Shown here piece by piece: positions 21,888 through 33,370 of a stretch of DNA of 64,000 nucleotides (positions are counted from its first letter, which is position 1; each line of letters starts with the position of its first letter). The position numbers were made by a program, and so were the translations under genes. The DNA comes from Oncomelania hupensis (taxonomy: Eukaryota > Mollusca > Gastropoda > Littorinimorpha > Pomatiopsidae): positions 82,886,799 to 82,950,798 of the forward strand of contig CM072513.1 in NCBI GenBank assembly GCA_036898135.1, written 5' to 3'. The notes under the pieces were generated by a model. It searched no databases and was not told the origin of the DNA. It saw nothing but the letters and a program-made list of their open reading frames with translations.

Positions 21888-22110
21888 GCCCACCGCCGTA
21901 GTTCAATTGTGGTTCGCCTGGCACACTGATGACCCAGGTTCGAATCCCGTGGTGGGCGATATAAAATGTGGCCATTTTCACTGTCCATTTTAGCAGTATG
22001 ATTGATCTTGTGGTTCAGTGTTGATTCAGGTCCCTACCCCTCTTTCCCTGGGATGGCTATCCCCGTCTGCCATATCGCCAATGGTGGGTGTAGACGTTAA
22101 ACCTCAATGT
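21888..22110 (+). mobile_element. SINE-C copy with tRNA-like head
   Basis: The head carries an A-box-like GTAGTTCAATTGTGG (from about 21899) and a perfect B box GGTTCGAATCC (21937-21947). The body includes GTTCAGTGTTGATTCAGGTC and CCCCGTCTGCCATATCGCC. It ends GGTGGGTGTAGACGTTAAAC then CTCAATG. A matching 3' part lies at 32650-32745 on minus. Confidence 0.8.
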
Positions 22111-22279
22111 TCTCCTCCGGTCGTTGCGTCGCTCCGGATTTGCCCCCCCCCTCCCCCCACTTCTCCCTTTTTTCATATCCACTTTTTGCATTACCTCACA
22201 ATGACAACCGAAATTCAACTCTTTTTTTTCTTTTTCCTTAAATTTTTTTCTTTTTAAATTAAACTGCGGTTAGTTGAAC

Positions 22280-22738
22280 TACTGCTAAGCATGTAAGAGC
22301 ATTGGTAGGGCATAGAAGAGGGAAACCGAAAAAGAGGTGGGAGGACAACATTCGAGAATGGACTGGTTTGACACTGAGCGAAGCCATCAGGGCTGCTGAG
22401 GACAGAGAAAGATGGAGTGTGCTGGTTAAACGATCATCTGTGGTGCCCCTACGACATTCGGGTTACGGGACAGGATAGGATAGGATAGGGCATAGTGCTT
22501 CATCATTTTGTCCCCTTGCTGGCATGTAAGAGCATTGGTAGGGCATAGTGCTTCACCATTTTGTCCCCTTGCTGGCATGTAAGAGCATTGGTAGGGCATA
22601 GTGCTTCACCATTTTGTCCCCTTGCTGGCATGTAAGAGCATTGGTAGGGCCTAGTGCTTCACCATTTTGTCCCCTTGCTGGCATGTAAGAGCATTGGTAG
22701 GGCATAGTGCTTCATCATTTTGTCCCGTTGCTGGCATT
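22280..22738. repeat. 53-bp minisatellite, split by a LINE-A insertion
   Basis: Unit GGCATGTAAGAGCATTGGTA followed by GGGCATAGTGCTTCACCATT. A partial first unit sits left of 22312 and about five sit right of 22489. The LINE-A fragment lies between. Confidence 0.93.
22312..22489 (+). mobile_element. LINE-A copy 4, 178-bp 3' fragment with TSD
   Basis: Matches the last 170 bp of copy 3 (GAGGGAAACCGAAAAAGAGG, GAATGGACTGGTTTGACACT, ATCATCTGTGGTGCCCC) and ends in GGATAGGATAGG. GGGCATAG occurs immediately on both sides, consistent with an 8-10-bp target duplication, though its edge overlaps the tail sequence. Confidence 0.85.
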
Positions 22739-22739
22739 G

Positions 22740-23020
22740 ACTATTTATCTCTGTGTGTAAAACACGATTATCACCGACCTAGGCATGGTCACTACACGAC
22801 CCCTCTCTCCACTAACAATAATTATGTCCTCATTGTTCTTCCCTCCTGCATTAGGTAAATAATGGTAAACAAGAGTGCTGTCTGTTGTTAGACAAATACA
22901 GATTAAATACAAGGTTTGACAGTTGTTAGATGAATACAAGTTTTGTCTGTTATTAAGTATCTACAGATTAAATGCAATGTTGGTCTCTAATTGGATAAAT
23001 AGGGATTAAATACAAGGTCT
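22740..23020. other. no recognised feature
   Basis: Contains diverged short duplications (GTCTGTTGTTAGACAAATAC-like) and nothing else recognised. Confidence 0.4.
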
Positions 23021-23021
23021 C

Positions 23022-23036
23022 TCTCTCTTTCTCTCG

Positions 23037-23080
<44 letters not shown>

Positions 23081-23210
23081 TACATACTAATTCACAAAAC
23101 CACACACACAAACACGCGTGCGCGCGTTCACACAAACACGCGCGCGTGTACACACACACACACACACACTCACACACACACACTCTCTCTCTCTCTCTCT
23201 CTCTCTCTCG
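23022..23210. repeat. (TC)n, (CA)n, (TC)n microsatellite cluster
   Basis: TC run to about 23080, CA-rich with CGCG interruptions to about 23180, then TC again. Confidence 0.95.
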
Positions 23211-23372
23211 GTTGTAATCTACATGAAAATAGACGAGAGACAGAGAGAAGTCGAGATAGAGAGTGTGTGTGTGAATATGAATGTGTATGTATCAGGGTAA
23301 CCGGTATAAATGCTGCCGATACATTTGAACATTAACATGGCAGAACTTCAAAGTAACAGTTTCCATCGACCT

Positions 23373-23562
23373 CCATTATCTTCCGGTCTTACTGCATGCC
23401 CTTGCTTCATTAGCCCTTTGGCCTCTGACACGCAGCTGTACTTGACCCCTGCCCCTGAACGCCAAGGTCACTCCGCCAACAAAGGGAAACCACCATCGCC
23501 AGTGCGTTCATGTCGCCGCCCGTTTGTTTCTGCGCCGCTTTGAACGTGCCGGAAGATAATGG
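23373..23562. other. perfect 14-bp inverted repeat around about 160 bp
   Basis: CCATTATCTTCCGG (23373-23386) and CCGGAAGATAATGG (23549-23562). Each arm contains a CCGGAAG ETS core next to GATAAT. The rest of 23300-24040 shows no gene. Confidence 0.8.
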
Positions 23563-24117
23563 GTTAACATTGGATAGTGTTGTCTTGGTCTTTAATGGGT
23601 TGATGTCGTTACAGATCTGCCTGAAGCAGTGACGTGTTGTGAGGAAGGGCACAATTTGCACACAATGCCGCATGCATCAGAGAACCAGTGCAGAGAATTG
23701 GTCTGCGGTAAACTGCTGACCCTGCAGACGCGCGGCTACAGTTGTCGTGGCAAACACGATACCAGAACCATTCCGCATTCCTTTAGAAGTGGGTCACACA
23801 TTATTTTCTATTGTGTTTTTCATTGTTATTGCTAATGTTATTGTTCATGCGTGAGTAACAATCAAATCCAAGTTAATCCATTAGCAAGGCAAAGGTGTGA
23901 ACATTGCGTGAGGTCAAGGTATTGGTATCCCACTTGTATTTTCAAACATTATTGCTAATGATTGATGTGACTGTGAGTGTAGTACGTATTATGTTGAGCT
24001 GCGTATAGCTAGTGTGGCTCAACACACTAACTGTGAGTGGTACACCCCCCCCCCACACACACATACACACACACCCGCCCCATAACCCCACTCACATAAA
24101 TGCAAACACTCAAAAGC

Positions 24118-24195
24118 TTATCTTTCTATCTGTCTCTCCCTTTCTCTTTCTGTGTCTCTGTCTCTTGTGTGTCTCTCTCTCTCTTTGCATTCCTC

Positions 24196-24228
<33 letters not shown>

Positions 24229-24260
24229 ACTCTCTCTCTCTTTCTTTCTCTCTCTCGCAT
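24118..24260. repeat. CT-rich and (TCTG)n low-complexity tract
   Basis: Pyrimidine-rich with a TCTG run near 24198. Confidence 0.93.
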
Positions 24261-24261
24261 A

Positions 24262-24670
24262 CATCCATTTACGCGCTCCACACCCATTCACATGTTCTAA
24301 TTCATATACATTTGGCATTACATTCCTGTCAATTTATGGACACAAAAGTCACCTCTAACACGTTCGATGTAGACGGTATAAAATACGAAGCCTGCGGCAG
24401 TATCCAATAGATCATGTCGATGCATCCCATACCGAACCGTTACAAGCGCTGATTAGCAGCTTATTGCATGTTTTAAGTAATCTGTTTGTTACAAGCGCTG
24501 AACAATGTAATTGGCTGTAACCAAATGTGGGGAATACTGACTTCAAACAGTAGTGTTTGTTGGAATTTGCTGTATTGCCTTCCTCAAGGACCCTCTTTAT
24601 TCCTGTCTACTGTACTGTCATTATTACCTCTCTTTATTTCATTTAATCTATTTAATTTACAACAATGCTA
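24262..24670. other. no recognised feature
   Basis: Nothing recognised. Confidence 0.4.
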
Positions 24671-25270
24671 CCTATCCTGTCCTATCCTATCCCGTAACTC
24701 GAAAGTTGTTGGGGCACCGCGGATGATCGTTTAACCAGCACACTCCATCTTTCTGTCCTCAGTAGCCCTTATGGCTTCACTCAGTGTCAAACCAATCCAT
24801 TCTCGAATATTGTCTTCCCACCTCTTTTTATGTCTGCCTCTTCTTCTGCCTCCTTATACCGTGCATTGCAGGATGGTCTTTGCAAGGGCTGATGCTCAGG
24901 TGATGTGGCCATGCCATCGGAGTTTTTTGTTTCTTCAATACTGTAAGCATGTCATCGTGTTGTCCAATGGTTAGTGTGATGGTCTCTCGGACTTCGTCGT
25001 TGGTGATGTGCTGGGTATAAGAAATGCCTAGAAGCTTTCTGTAGCACCTCATCTCAATGCTTTGTATTCCACGTTGTGGGTCTGCTGTAAGGGTCCATAT
25101 TTTGCAAGAGTTTAGGAAGATGGAGATGACAAGGGAGCACCGCCACCTTTCCTTAGAAGTAGACCGATGGACTTTCTAAATGGGCTTCAAAATTGTCAGG
25201 GCAGCAGTTGTTTGTGCTATCCTGGAGAGGACTTCCTGTCAAGACCCATTGTCTGATACATTTGCTCCTA
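24671..25270 (-). mobile_element. LINE-A copy 5, 5'-truncated
   Basis: Minus strand encodes MRCYRKLLGISYTQHITNDE and VRETITLTIGQHDDMLTVLK. It breaks frame in the KLRWYGH region and ends in the GGATA tail (plus: CCTATCCTGTCCTATCC). It extends about 150 bp further 5' than copy 1, including the segment with CAGACAATGGGTC on minus. Confidence 0.83.
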
Positions 25271-26514
25271 AATTTTTTAAGTACAATTTTAAGCCTTTTG
25301 TTAAATAGCAAAGTCTTTTTCACCACTCTAAAATACATTGTTTTCTTTTCATCTAATTTCGAGAAAAGGAGTTTCAAAACTCAATTATTGATAAAAAAAA
25401 TGAAATAAATTGTTTCACAAGCGCTTTCTAAAACGTTTACTTGGTATTTAACGTAAATAATTGCATGTTAGCACAAAGTAACAAAACATTTCTTCAAACT
25501 GTTTTTTTCTGCTTGTGTTGTTTGCCAAAGGGATATTTTATCCATCATTTAAGGGCAATAATAAAAAGTGAAAACATTTGAAGGAGAGTTTGGGTCATCA
25601 ACGTGTTGGTATGTGTTAAGTCTGTTGCCTTAGGCCTTGAGACGATCACACTTGTAAACAGCCTGCGTTAAATTAAAATGATAGGGTCTGTAAGTGTCAG
25701 TCAGTAGCGATCAACCGCTTATAAATGTCTACTGTAACTGGGTTTATATTTTAGAAAAAACACTTTCAATGAGTATCAGAAGACAGCTAAAACGAAATAA
25801 GTATGCATTTGATTCATTATTTTGTTTGTGTGTGTGTGTGTTTTTTTCTCCCCAGTGAAATATAGATTTTTAAGATTCACGAGTGGCGATAATCTTCCCA
25901 TTCAAAAAAGTGTCGATGGCCAGATAGGAATTTGGATTGCCTAAGGGACGACCAATCAATCACAGCACAGGACAAGTGCAATGGTTATCTTGTATCCTGT
26001 GTTATCTATGTATATTCTGAGTAAGTGCATTGATACACTAAACATTTTTGATGTAGTACTTTTTTTTTCAAATGAATATCTCGGACTGACAGAAAAATAT
26101 TATTTCTTTCAATATTACCAAGCGTAGTGATTTAAATCTTGCAGGTTTTACTACGACAATTTATAACTAAATGCAAATTCCATCAATTATAACATTTCTT
26201 ATAACACCGATTCACGCATTAAGGTTATTCCGTCATGCCATTAAGTCGATGTAATGTTTTACTAAGATAATTACAGGTATCAGTAGTTTCTGTGTTGCGG
26301 ATGTCGTAAGATTTTATTGCATTCAGATTATACATCCATAATCTTTATATAGTGAAATTATTACCTAGAACCAAGCACTTGTGCAGTATCACTATATCCT
26401 AGTGTACTGGATGGCGTGGAGACAATAGACGTGACGACCCAGTCAGATTTACCGCAGCGCTCACTAAACTTGTCACTCGCAACCAGCCATGCATAAAAAC
26501 GTTACTAAAAACGA
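25271..26514. other. no recognised feature
   Basis: AT-rich sequence with homopolymers; no coding frame or repeat recognised. Confidence 0.45.
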
Positions 26515-26775
26515 GGTGGCTTCCACTCTAACGTGTTCTCAGGTAGGCTAATGTTGTCTAGTGTGCACCGAACTTGTTAACTTTTTCTGGCACAGACAGC
26601 CACGCATAATTATGATGTAACTATAAATAAGGTGGCTTCCACTCTAACGTGTTCTCAGGTAGGCTAATGTTGTCTAGTGTGCACCGAACTTGTTACCTTT
26701 TTCTGGCACAGACAGCCACGCATAATTATGATGTAACTATAAATAAGGTGTCTTCCATTCTAACGTGTGCTCAGG
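26515..26775. repeat. 116-bp tandem repeat, about 2.3 copies
   Basis: GGTGGCTTCCACTCTAACGT recurs at 26515, 26631 and (as GGTGTCTTCC) 26747, spaced exactly 116 bp. Confidence 0.95.
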
Positions 26776-26900
26776 TATAATGATATTATTGTTGTTGTTT
26801 GTTGCTGCTGCTGAATGATCCTGTTGCCAAGCAGATAGGGTCAGGGCAGCATTGACCACTGTATATTAGAAAGTGCTTCTAATGGAACTGAAGATCCTAG

Positions 26901-26903
26901 ATA

Positions 26904-26982
<79 letters not shown>
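26901..26982. repeat. (GAT)n microsatellite
   Basis: Pure GAT run. Confidence 0.97.
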
Positions 26983-26983
<1 letters not shown>

Positions 26984-28837
26984 TTGTATATAGCCCATGC
27001 GTAATGGACCTATGGACCTATTGTTGCGGTCAAAGTACCAGATGCCACAGCCTGATGTTATCTCTATTACAAACTGTTTCTAGTGATTGAGAATGTAAAT
27101 TCAGAACATAGTACGGATGCGTGTTCGTCATTCAGACCTACGCGTGATGGCCTTGATGAGCACTGTCTGTTACAGTTTCTGATCAAGATGATCTGGAAGC
27201 ATTGACTGATGGATGTTGGAAATTATTGCAGGCGTACCACCGCGCAAAAACTGTATCCGATCTCTATTACAAAATGTTTGTAGTGACGGAGGAGATGGTC
27301 CGTGGGACTTGCGGGCTGGATGTGTGGAGTTAGAGGCCTAGCATCAAGTCATGGAGGTGAGGAAGGTCGCCCAGATGGCCACAGACCGTGGGAAAACCTT
27401 CGCTTCCCGCGCATCTGACTGTGCGACGCCAAGTGTACATGAAGCAAAAGTGGTGTCTCCTGTGGGTCCCCATGTTCAACAAGCGACTTGGAATCGAGCC
27501 CAGCTTATAGGAGGTTGGGGAGCGGGGAGGGCGGGGTGGAGGGTAGGGGGTGGGGTGGGAGACGTTTTTTTTTTTACACTGGAGTGGACTTTCTTTGAGA
27601 ACCAGATAGCCAGTGGTTTGTGTGTGACGTCAGTGCAGCACATGAAAGGAGTTGGTTATGATAGCCTAAGCATGCATGGAGCACTGGAATGTGCTGATAT
27701 GTTTGTTGCTATTATGTTCGCCTTTTGTGACTACCTGAAGCAAAGCCTTTTCCAACATACCACAGTCACTGTTCTTGTAAAGCTTAACTACCGACCTAAA
27801 GGGTTGCTCAAGGCGCCAATGATAAAAAGAAGTATTATTCCTGCTGGCGCAACAACAGATGTTCATGACAGACAATATTACCCCAAAAGCAGACAATACA
27901 GGCAGCGGCCATGTTCAAGCTGGACCACATAGATATGTGTGCTACGTTTCCAGTCCCAGGCTGGCGCATCTTTAGAACAGTCAGCGTGGCAGAGAGGGCT
28001 GGGGCTGGTACAAAGCATCAGTTGCATCTTCCAATAATGGCTTCACATAACTCGTCATAAGTACTAATGTAAACACTGCAACAGCACGGTCACTTCCGTT
28101 TTTCATAACCTAACTGGGTCAAAGGTCATAATGCCTGCCAAAGACGAACTCAAAGATGCTTATCCTTATACATTTGCTTGCACAACAGAAAAGAAAGGAC
28201 AATTAAATAAAAGACAAGATAAGTGAAGTGAGAAGACTGTTAGTTGTTATGACCAGAATGCATCCAGACATCAACAGTGATACCACATTTAAACTAAGGA
28301 AATGACCACTAAAATATGACAGGGAAACGTTTTACAAATAAACTAATGCTAAATGACTCTTTATTCTTAACTTGGTCTAGCTACAAAGCTTTAGCATATA
28401 CTGTCGTGATAATGAAGCTGATATGTAAATTACTTTGCTGTTTCTCTAAAAAATGCACAGATACTCAGCATGAGGCTGCCTGTGGCGCCATAATATGATC
28501 TGTGGTGGTCCACATGCTGAGATATGATTATTGCTTTGGAACTGGGACTGTCGCTATCCAGCGGACCAGAACTGCAACTACAACAGCGATTATAGTAAAG
28601 GTGGCCTGTATGGAAAGGGGAATAGTTTACTGTGTGAATGATGGATATTTTTTACAGTATAATGATTACTCCTTCCAATGGAAGTATACACCCAGGTCCA
28701 ATCTGTGCACGCATAGGTTCGATCGCACTGACTAAAAATGTTGACGATCATACCCTAGACGTTGTTTAGCGTGATAAAATCCTTTCTCTTCCTTAACCCC
28801 TCATCCCCACACTCTCCCTCTCTTTCCATCCGCACAC
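26983..28837. other. no confident gene; open frame of 193 codons at 27351-27932
   Basis: The plus-strand frame 27351-27932 starts MEVRKVAQMATDRG. It crosses a G-rich stretch (GGWGAGRAGWRVGGGVG) and a T run (FFFT), then continues to QRPCSSWTT. No domain, signal or splice context supports it. A segment at about 27557-27620 (CACTGGAGTGGACTTTC) resembles one at 46060, hinting at dispersed repeat content. Treated as non-coding. Confidence 0.4.
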
Positions 28838-29826
28838 CTCCCACATTGGGTAGCCATCACTGTAAGTAAGGACACACACCTCCCACATTGGGTAGACATC
28901 ACTGTAAGTAAGGATACACACCTCCCACATTGGGTAGCCATCACTGTAAGAACACACACCTCCCACATTGGGTAGCCATCACTGTAAGGACACACACCTC
29001 CCACATTGGGTAGCCATCACTGTAAGGACACAGCCCTCCCACATTGGGTAGCCATCACTGTAAGGACACAGCCCTCACACATTGGGTAGCCATCACTGTA
29101 AGGACACACCCCTCCCACGTTGGGTAGCCATCACTGTAAGGATACACACCTCCCACATTGGGTAGCCATCACTGTAAGGACACAGCCCTCACACATTGGG
29201 CAGCCATCACTGTAAGGATACACCCCTCCCACGTTGGGTAGCCATCACTGTAAGGATACACACCTCCCACATTGGGTAGCCATCACTGTCAGTAAGGACA
29301 CACACCTCCCACATTGGGTAGCCATCACTGTAAGGACACACACCTCTCACATTGGGTAGCCATCACTGTAAGGACACAGCCCTCCCACATTGGGTAGCCA
29401 TCACTGTCAGTAAGGACACACACCTCCCACATTGGGTAGCCATCACTGTAAGGACACACACCTCCCACATTAGGTAGCTATCACTGTAAGGACACACCCC
29501 TCCCACATTGGGTAGCCATCACTGTCAGTAAGGACACACACCTCCCACATTGGGTAGCCATCACTGTCATTAAGGACACACACCTCCCACATTGGGTAGC
29601 CATCACTGTAAGGACACACCTCTCCCACATTGGGTAGCCATCACTGTAAGTAAGGACACACCCCTCCCACATTGGGTAGCCATCACTGTAAGTAAGGACA
29701 CACCTCCCACATTGGGTAGCCATCACTGTAAGTAAGGACACACCCCTCCCACATTGGGTAGCCATCACTGTAAATAAGGACACACACCTCCCACATTGGT
29801 TAGCCATCACTGTAAGTAAGGACACG
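28838..29826. repeat. 37-41-bp minisatellite, about 26 copies
   Basis: Unit contains CACCTCCCACATTGGGTAGC followed by CATCACTGTAAGGACACA. Unit length changes by presence or absence of TAAG/CAGT. Confidence 0.96.
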
Positions 29827-29935
29827 CTGGAAAAAAGAATTAGAAGTGGTTTAGTCACTGCATCAGTAAGTACTTGGTGTTGACAAAATTCACACCAACC
29901 TCTTTATATAGCCCATCCCCACACCATCAACACCT

Positions 29936-30112
29936 TTAAATAATACCTTATTTGTCATCGCCATTAAAGAAAACATTATTTGTCAACACCCTTAAATGAA
30001 ACATTATTTGTCATCGCCATTAAAGAAAACATTATTTGTCAACACCCTTAAATAAAACATTAGTTGTCAACACCCTTAAATAAAACAATATTTGTCAACA
30101 CTCTTAAATAAA
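29936..30112. repeat. 28-bp minisatellite, about 6 copies
   Basis: Unit CTTAAATAAAACATTATTTG followed by TCAACACC, alternating with TCATCGCCATTAAAGAAAAC variants. Confidence 0.93.
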
Positions 30113-30433
30113 ACATTTCCCCCTCTCACCATAGTTTACCCACTGAAACACGAGTGGGGATAAAATTTACCTTCATTCAAATGGACCATAAAGAACGGCC
30201 ACTCCGTAGGCAGGACACATTTAGGGGGTTATCACCCCTGAGAAAAGCGAATCCTTATGATTTGATGTTGGCATTACGCACCGTGTGTACCTGCAGTGAC
30301 AGAACCCACAAAGACATTTGTAACAATGCCAGTCTTATTGCAATTGGTCAAAGTCGGCAACAAGTGGCCATAGCAGTAATGGTGGCCTTTTGGTACAAAC
30401 GTAAAATCAGTTAAGGAATAACACCTCATTATC

Positions 30434-30435
<2 letters not shown>
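30113..30435. other. no recognised feature
   Basis: Nothing recognised between the 28-bp array and the AAT run. Confidence 0.45.

Positions 30436-30514
<79 letters not shown>
30436..30514. repeat. (AAT)n microsatellite
   Basis: Pure AAT run. No SINE-B body was recognised beside it. Confidence 0.97.
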
Positions 30515-30515
<1 letters not shown>

Positions 30516-30589
30516 TTGTCCTTTGTATAACGCACTATTATTTTGGGTGGCGGACTCACTGACCATGACAGGTGCGATGTGTGCGGGGG

Positions 30590-30930
30590 AGAGGAGAGAA
30601 GAAACACTTAGAAGATAACAGACAGGGATGGAGAGGGAAGATGAAACACTTAGAAGATAACAGACAGGGATGGAGAGGGGAGAAGAAACACTTAGAAGAT
30701 AACAGACAGGGGTGGAGAAGAGAGAAGAAACACTTAGAAGATAACAGACAGGGGTGGAGAGGAGAGAAGAAACACTTAGAAGATAACAGACAGGGGTGGA
30801 GAGGAGAGAAGAAACACTTAGAAGATAACAGACAGGGATGGAGAGGAGAGAAGAAACACTTAGAAGATGACAGGGATGGAGAGGAGAGAAGAAACACTTA
30901 GAAGATAACAGACAGGGGTGGAGAGGAGAG
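30590..30930. repeat. 40-bp minisatellite, about 8 copies
   Basis: Unit AGAAGAAACACTTAGAAGAT followed by AACAGACAGGGGTGGAGAGG. One unit has a short deletion near 30868. Confidence 0.95.
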
Positions 30931-30959
30931 AGGTAGACAACGATAGAAATACATTTCAG

Positions 30960-31060
30960 TTAGTTCTACTTCTTCTTCTTTTAGTTCTTCTTCTTCTTCT
31001 TTTTCTTCATTTTCTTCTTCTTCTCTCTCTTTCTCTTTCCTACCCCATCTCTCTCTCTCT
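30960..31060. repeat. TTC/CT-rich low complexity
   Basis: Interrupted TTC and TC runs. Confidence 0.93.
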
Positions 31061-31145
31061 CCCTTTCGCACAGCCACAGAAAGACAGACTTCCATTATCC
31101 CCGCCATTCTCCCCCTCCCCGCCGTTTTCTAACTGCATTAATTAG

Positions 31146-31271
<126 letters not shown>

Positions 31272-31451
31272 GGGGTGGGGAAAGGGGGTTGCCTACATGT
31301 GTCCTGAAGTTTGAAGAGATTTATGACGACATGCTGACTTATGACGTAGTGATGTGTGTGGACTTGCTCACTTCTCACATCTACACCCTCACATCCCACA
31401 CTACAAGATGCGCTGTTAGCCCTTTAGCGTCATTTATTTATTAATTTATTG

Positions 31452-31728
31452 AAGCCTTCTTATAGAGCGCTTTTCCAGCTTAAGATCTGCTCAAGGCGCT
31501 GGTCGATACAGGATCACAGCAGCCTTTGGGCGCATCACCTGACGCCCACCAATAATCTTGGGTGACCGGGGATGGAGGAGAGAGGACCTAGTGCGTCCTG
31601 GGTGTATTGGTGTAGCCGGCACTCACCCGACTAGGGCATGAGCGTCAGGATCTTTAAAGTCCGTGCTATGTAATGCCTACGTCCACAGACTAGACCTCGG
31701 TTTATACTCTCATCCCAAGGACCAGTAT
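31452..31728 (-). mobile_element. SINE-A, near-complete long form
   Basis: Read on minus it matches 11433-11745 block for block, from GAGAGTATAAACCGAGGTCT to the GCGCTCTATAAGAAG end. On plus the tail reads CTTATAGAGCGCTTTTCCAG. The 'gctcaaggcgctggtcgatacaggatc' region here is the likely progenitor sequence of the 28-bp array at 37.3 kb. Confidence 0.85.
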
Positions 31729-32048
31729 AGCAATGCATGAAGCCGCATGTAGCGTGAGATAGAAGGCCAACAGGGACTATGAAGATCCCAAGTCTTAACA
31801 CAGATTTAAAGCGCCCTGATAATGGCTTATGATTTAGTGGTCAACCTGCACATGGTCACTTAACTGAGCTGACGGTTGGCACTTCGCACACTGACCCCTC
31901 GGGCTCACAAGGAGGAGGGGAAGGGACAGAAATCACATTGGATTCAAAATGGGAGGAGACAAAAGGGGAATTGCCTTATAGTATTTATTATTATTGAAAA
32001 ACGTTGAGGAGTAAAAGAAGAAAAATAAGGAAGAGAAGGAGGAACCGA
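31729..32048. other. no recognised feature
   Basis: Nothing recognised before the AAG run. Confidence 0.45.
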
Positions 32049-32049
32049 A

Positions 32050-32134
32050 GAAGAAGAAGAAGAAGAAGAAGAAGAAGAAGAAGAAGAAGAAGAAGAAGAA
32101 GAAGAAGAAGAAGAAAAAGAAGAAGAAGAAGAAG
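32050..32134. repeat. (AAG)n microsatellite
   Basis: Nearly pure AAG run. Confidence 0.97.
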
Positions 32135-32415
32135 AATATAACGATGATTACAAAGACAAGGTACAACACTGGTGGCGGTGGTGGTATTTAGGTTTTCCTA
32201 TCAGCTCTGACGAAGTTTTTAGTGCATGCCTTTGTAGCCCTCTGCATTTATAAATTGATTTATTTGAAAACAATACACCTGAACGGCAATATCTATGTTT
32301 TGCAGTTAATTGTTTTTTCTTAAGATGCCATATATTTGACTCCAAGCATGTTGTGTATTAATTAAAATTCTCAGTCAGTACCAAATTTACCATTACAAGA
32401 TTTCAAAGCCACAAG

Positions 32416-32618
32416 TTAACTATGAGAGAAGATCCGTTCTGCCCTTGTATCTGACACCGGAACGCAAGCTTTCAATTTGGGCTCTTCAGAAGTGGCGGCA
32501 TACTTGACGCTTTGGGTCATTGTTTTAATACTGAAGTTTTGCTGAGAAATGGAGTCAATGTTACTGCACTGATAATGGAAAAGACGTCTCGCATAGTCGT
32601 ACATTTGATCTGTTAACT
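32416..32618 (-). CDS. candidate terminal exon, unknown protein
   Basis: On minus, a pyrimidine-rich stretch ending CACCGACAG could be a splice acceptor at 32619. The frame then reads ELTDQMYDYARRLFHYQCSN, continues with QQNFSIKTMTQSVKYAATSE and KLKACVPVSDTRAERIFSHS, and stops at TAA. AATAAA occurs on minus about 150 bp downstream (near 32265). Composition is protein-like. The family is not recognised. Upstream on minus lies a SINE-C fragment. It could be a last coding exon, a mobile-element gene remnant or chance. Confidence 0.35.
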
Positions 32619-32649
32619 CTGTCGGTGCCAGAAGTGCAGTGAAACAATG

Positions 32650-32745
32650 AACGTTAGCGTTTAAAGTCAACACCCACCATGGGCCATACGGCAGACGGAG
32701 AAAAGGGAAAAGTTGTAGAGGACTTAAATCAACACTGAACCACCA
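32650..32745 (-). mobile_element. SINE-C 3' fragment
   Basis: Read on minus: GGTTCAGTGTTGATTTAAGT, CTCCGTCTGCCGTATGG, GGTGGGTGTTGACTTTAAAC, the same order as at 22010-22109. Confidence 0.7.
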
Positions 32746-32842
32746 AAACAATAATATTTCTAAGAAGGACAGTGAAAAATGGCCACTTTTAAGGGATTGT
32801 AACCTGGGTTTGCTCTACCGCTGAGTGAAGGCAGTGGGGTCC

Positions 32843-33370
32843 TAAGACTTGGAAGTGAACATGATATTGATGTCCTTTCTGTCCTAGTAGACTTGGAAGT
32901 GAACATGATATTGATGTCCTTTCTGTCCTAGTAGACTTGGAAGTGAACATGATATTGATGTCCTTTCCGTCCTAGCAGACTTGGAAGTGAACATGACATT
33001 GAAGTCCTTTCTGTCCTAGCAGACTTGGAAGTGAACATGACATTGAAGTCCTTTGCGTCCTAGCAGACTTGGAAGTGAACATGACATTGAAGTCCTTTCC
33101 GTCCTAGCAGACTTGGAAGTGAACATGACATTGAAGTCCTTTCCGTCCTAGCAGACTTGGAAGTGAACATGACATTGAAGTCCTTTCCGTCCTAGCAGAC
33201 TTGGAAGTGAACATGACATTGAAGTCCTTTCCGTCCTAGCAGACTTGGAAGCGAACATGACATTGAAGTCCTTTCCGTCCTAGCAGACTTGGAAGTGAAC
33301 ATGACATTGAAGTCCTTTCTGTCCTAACAGACTTGGAAGTGAACATGACATTGAAGTCCTTTCCGTCCTC
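32843..33370. repeat. 44-bp minisatellite, 12 copies
   Basis: Unit contains CTTGGAAGTGAACATGACAT followed by TGAAGTCCTTTCCGTCCTAG. The first three units share GATATTGATG, later ones GACATTGAAG, so two sub-blocks exist. Confidence 0.96.

Noticed and set aside
21888..21965. Possible functional tRNA gene
   Set aside because: B box is perfect, but the body and tail are those of SINE-C, repeated at 32.7 kb.
27351..27932. 193-codon ORF as a gene
   Set aside because: It runs through G-rich and T-run low complexity, no domain is recognised, and part of it resembles dispersed sequence near 46.06 kb.
28801..29858. Minus-strand ORFs repeating MATQCGRCVSLLTV
   Set aside because: They come from the 37-41-bp array.
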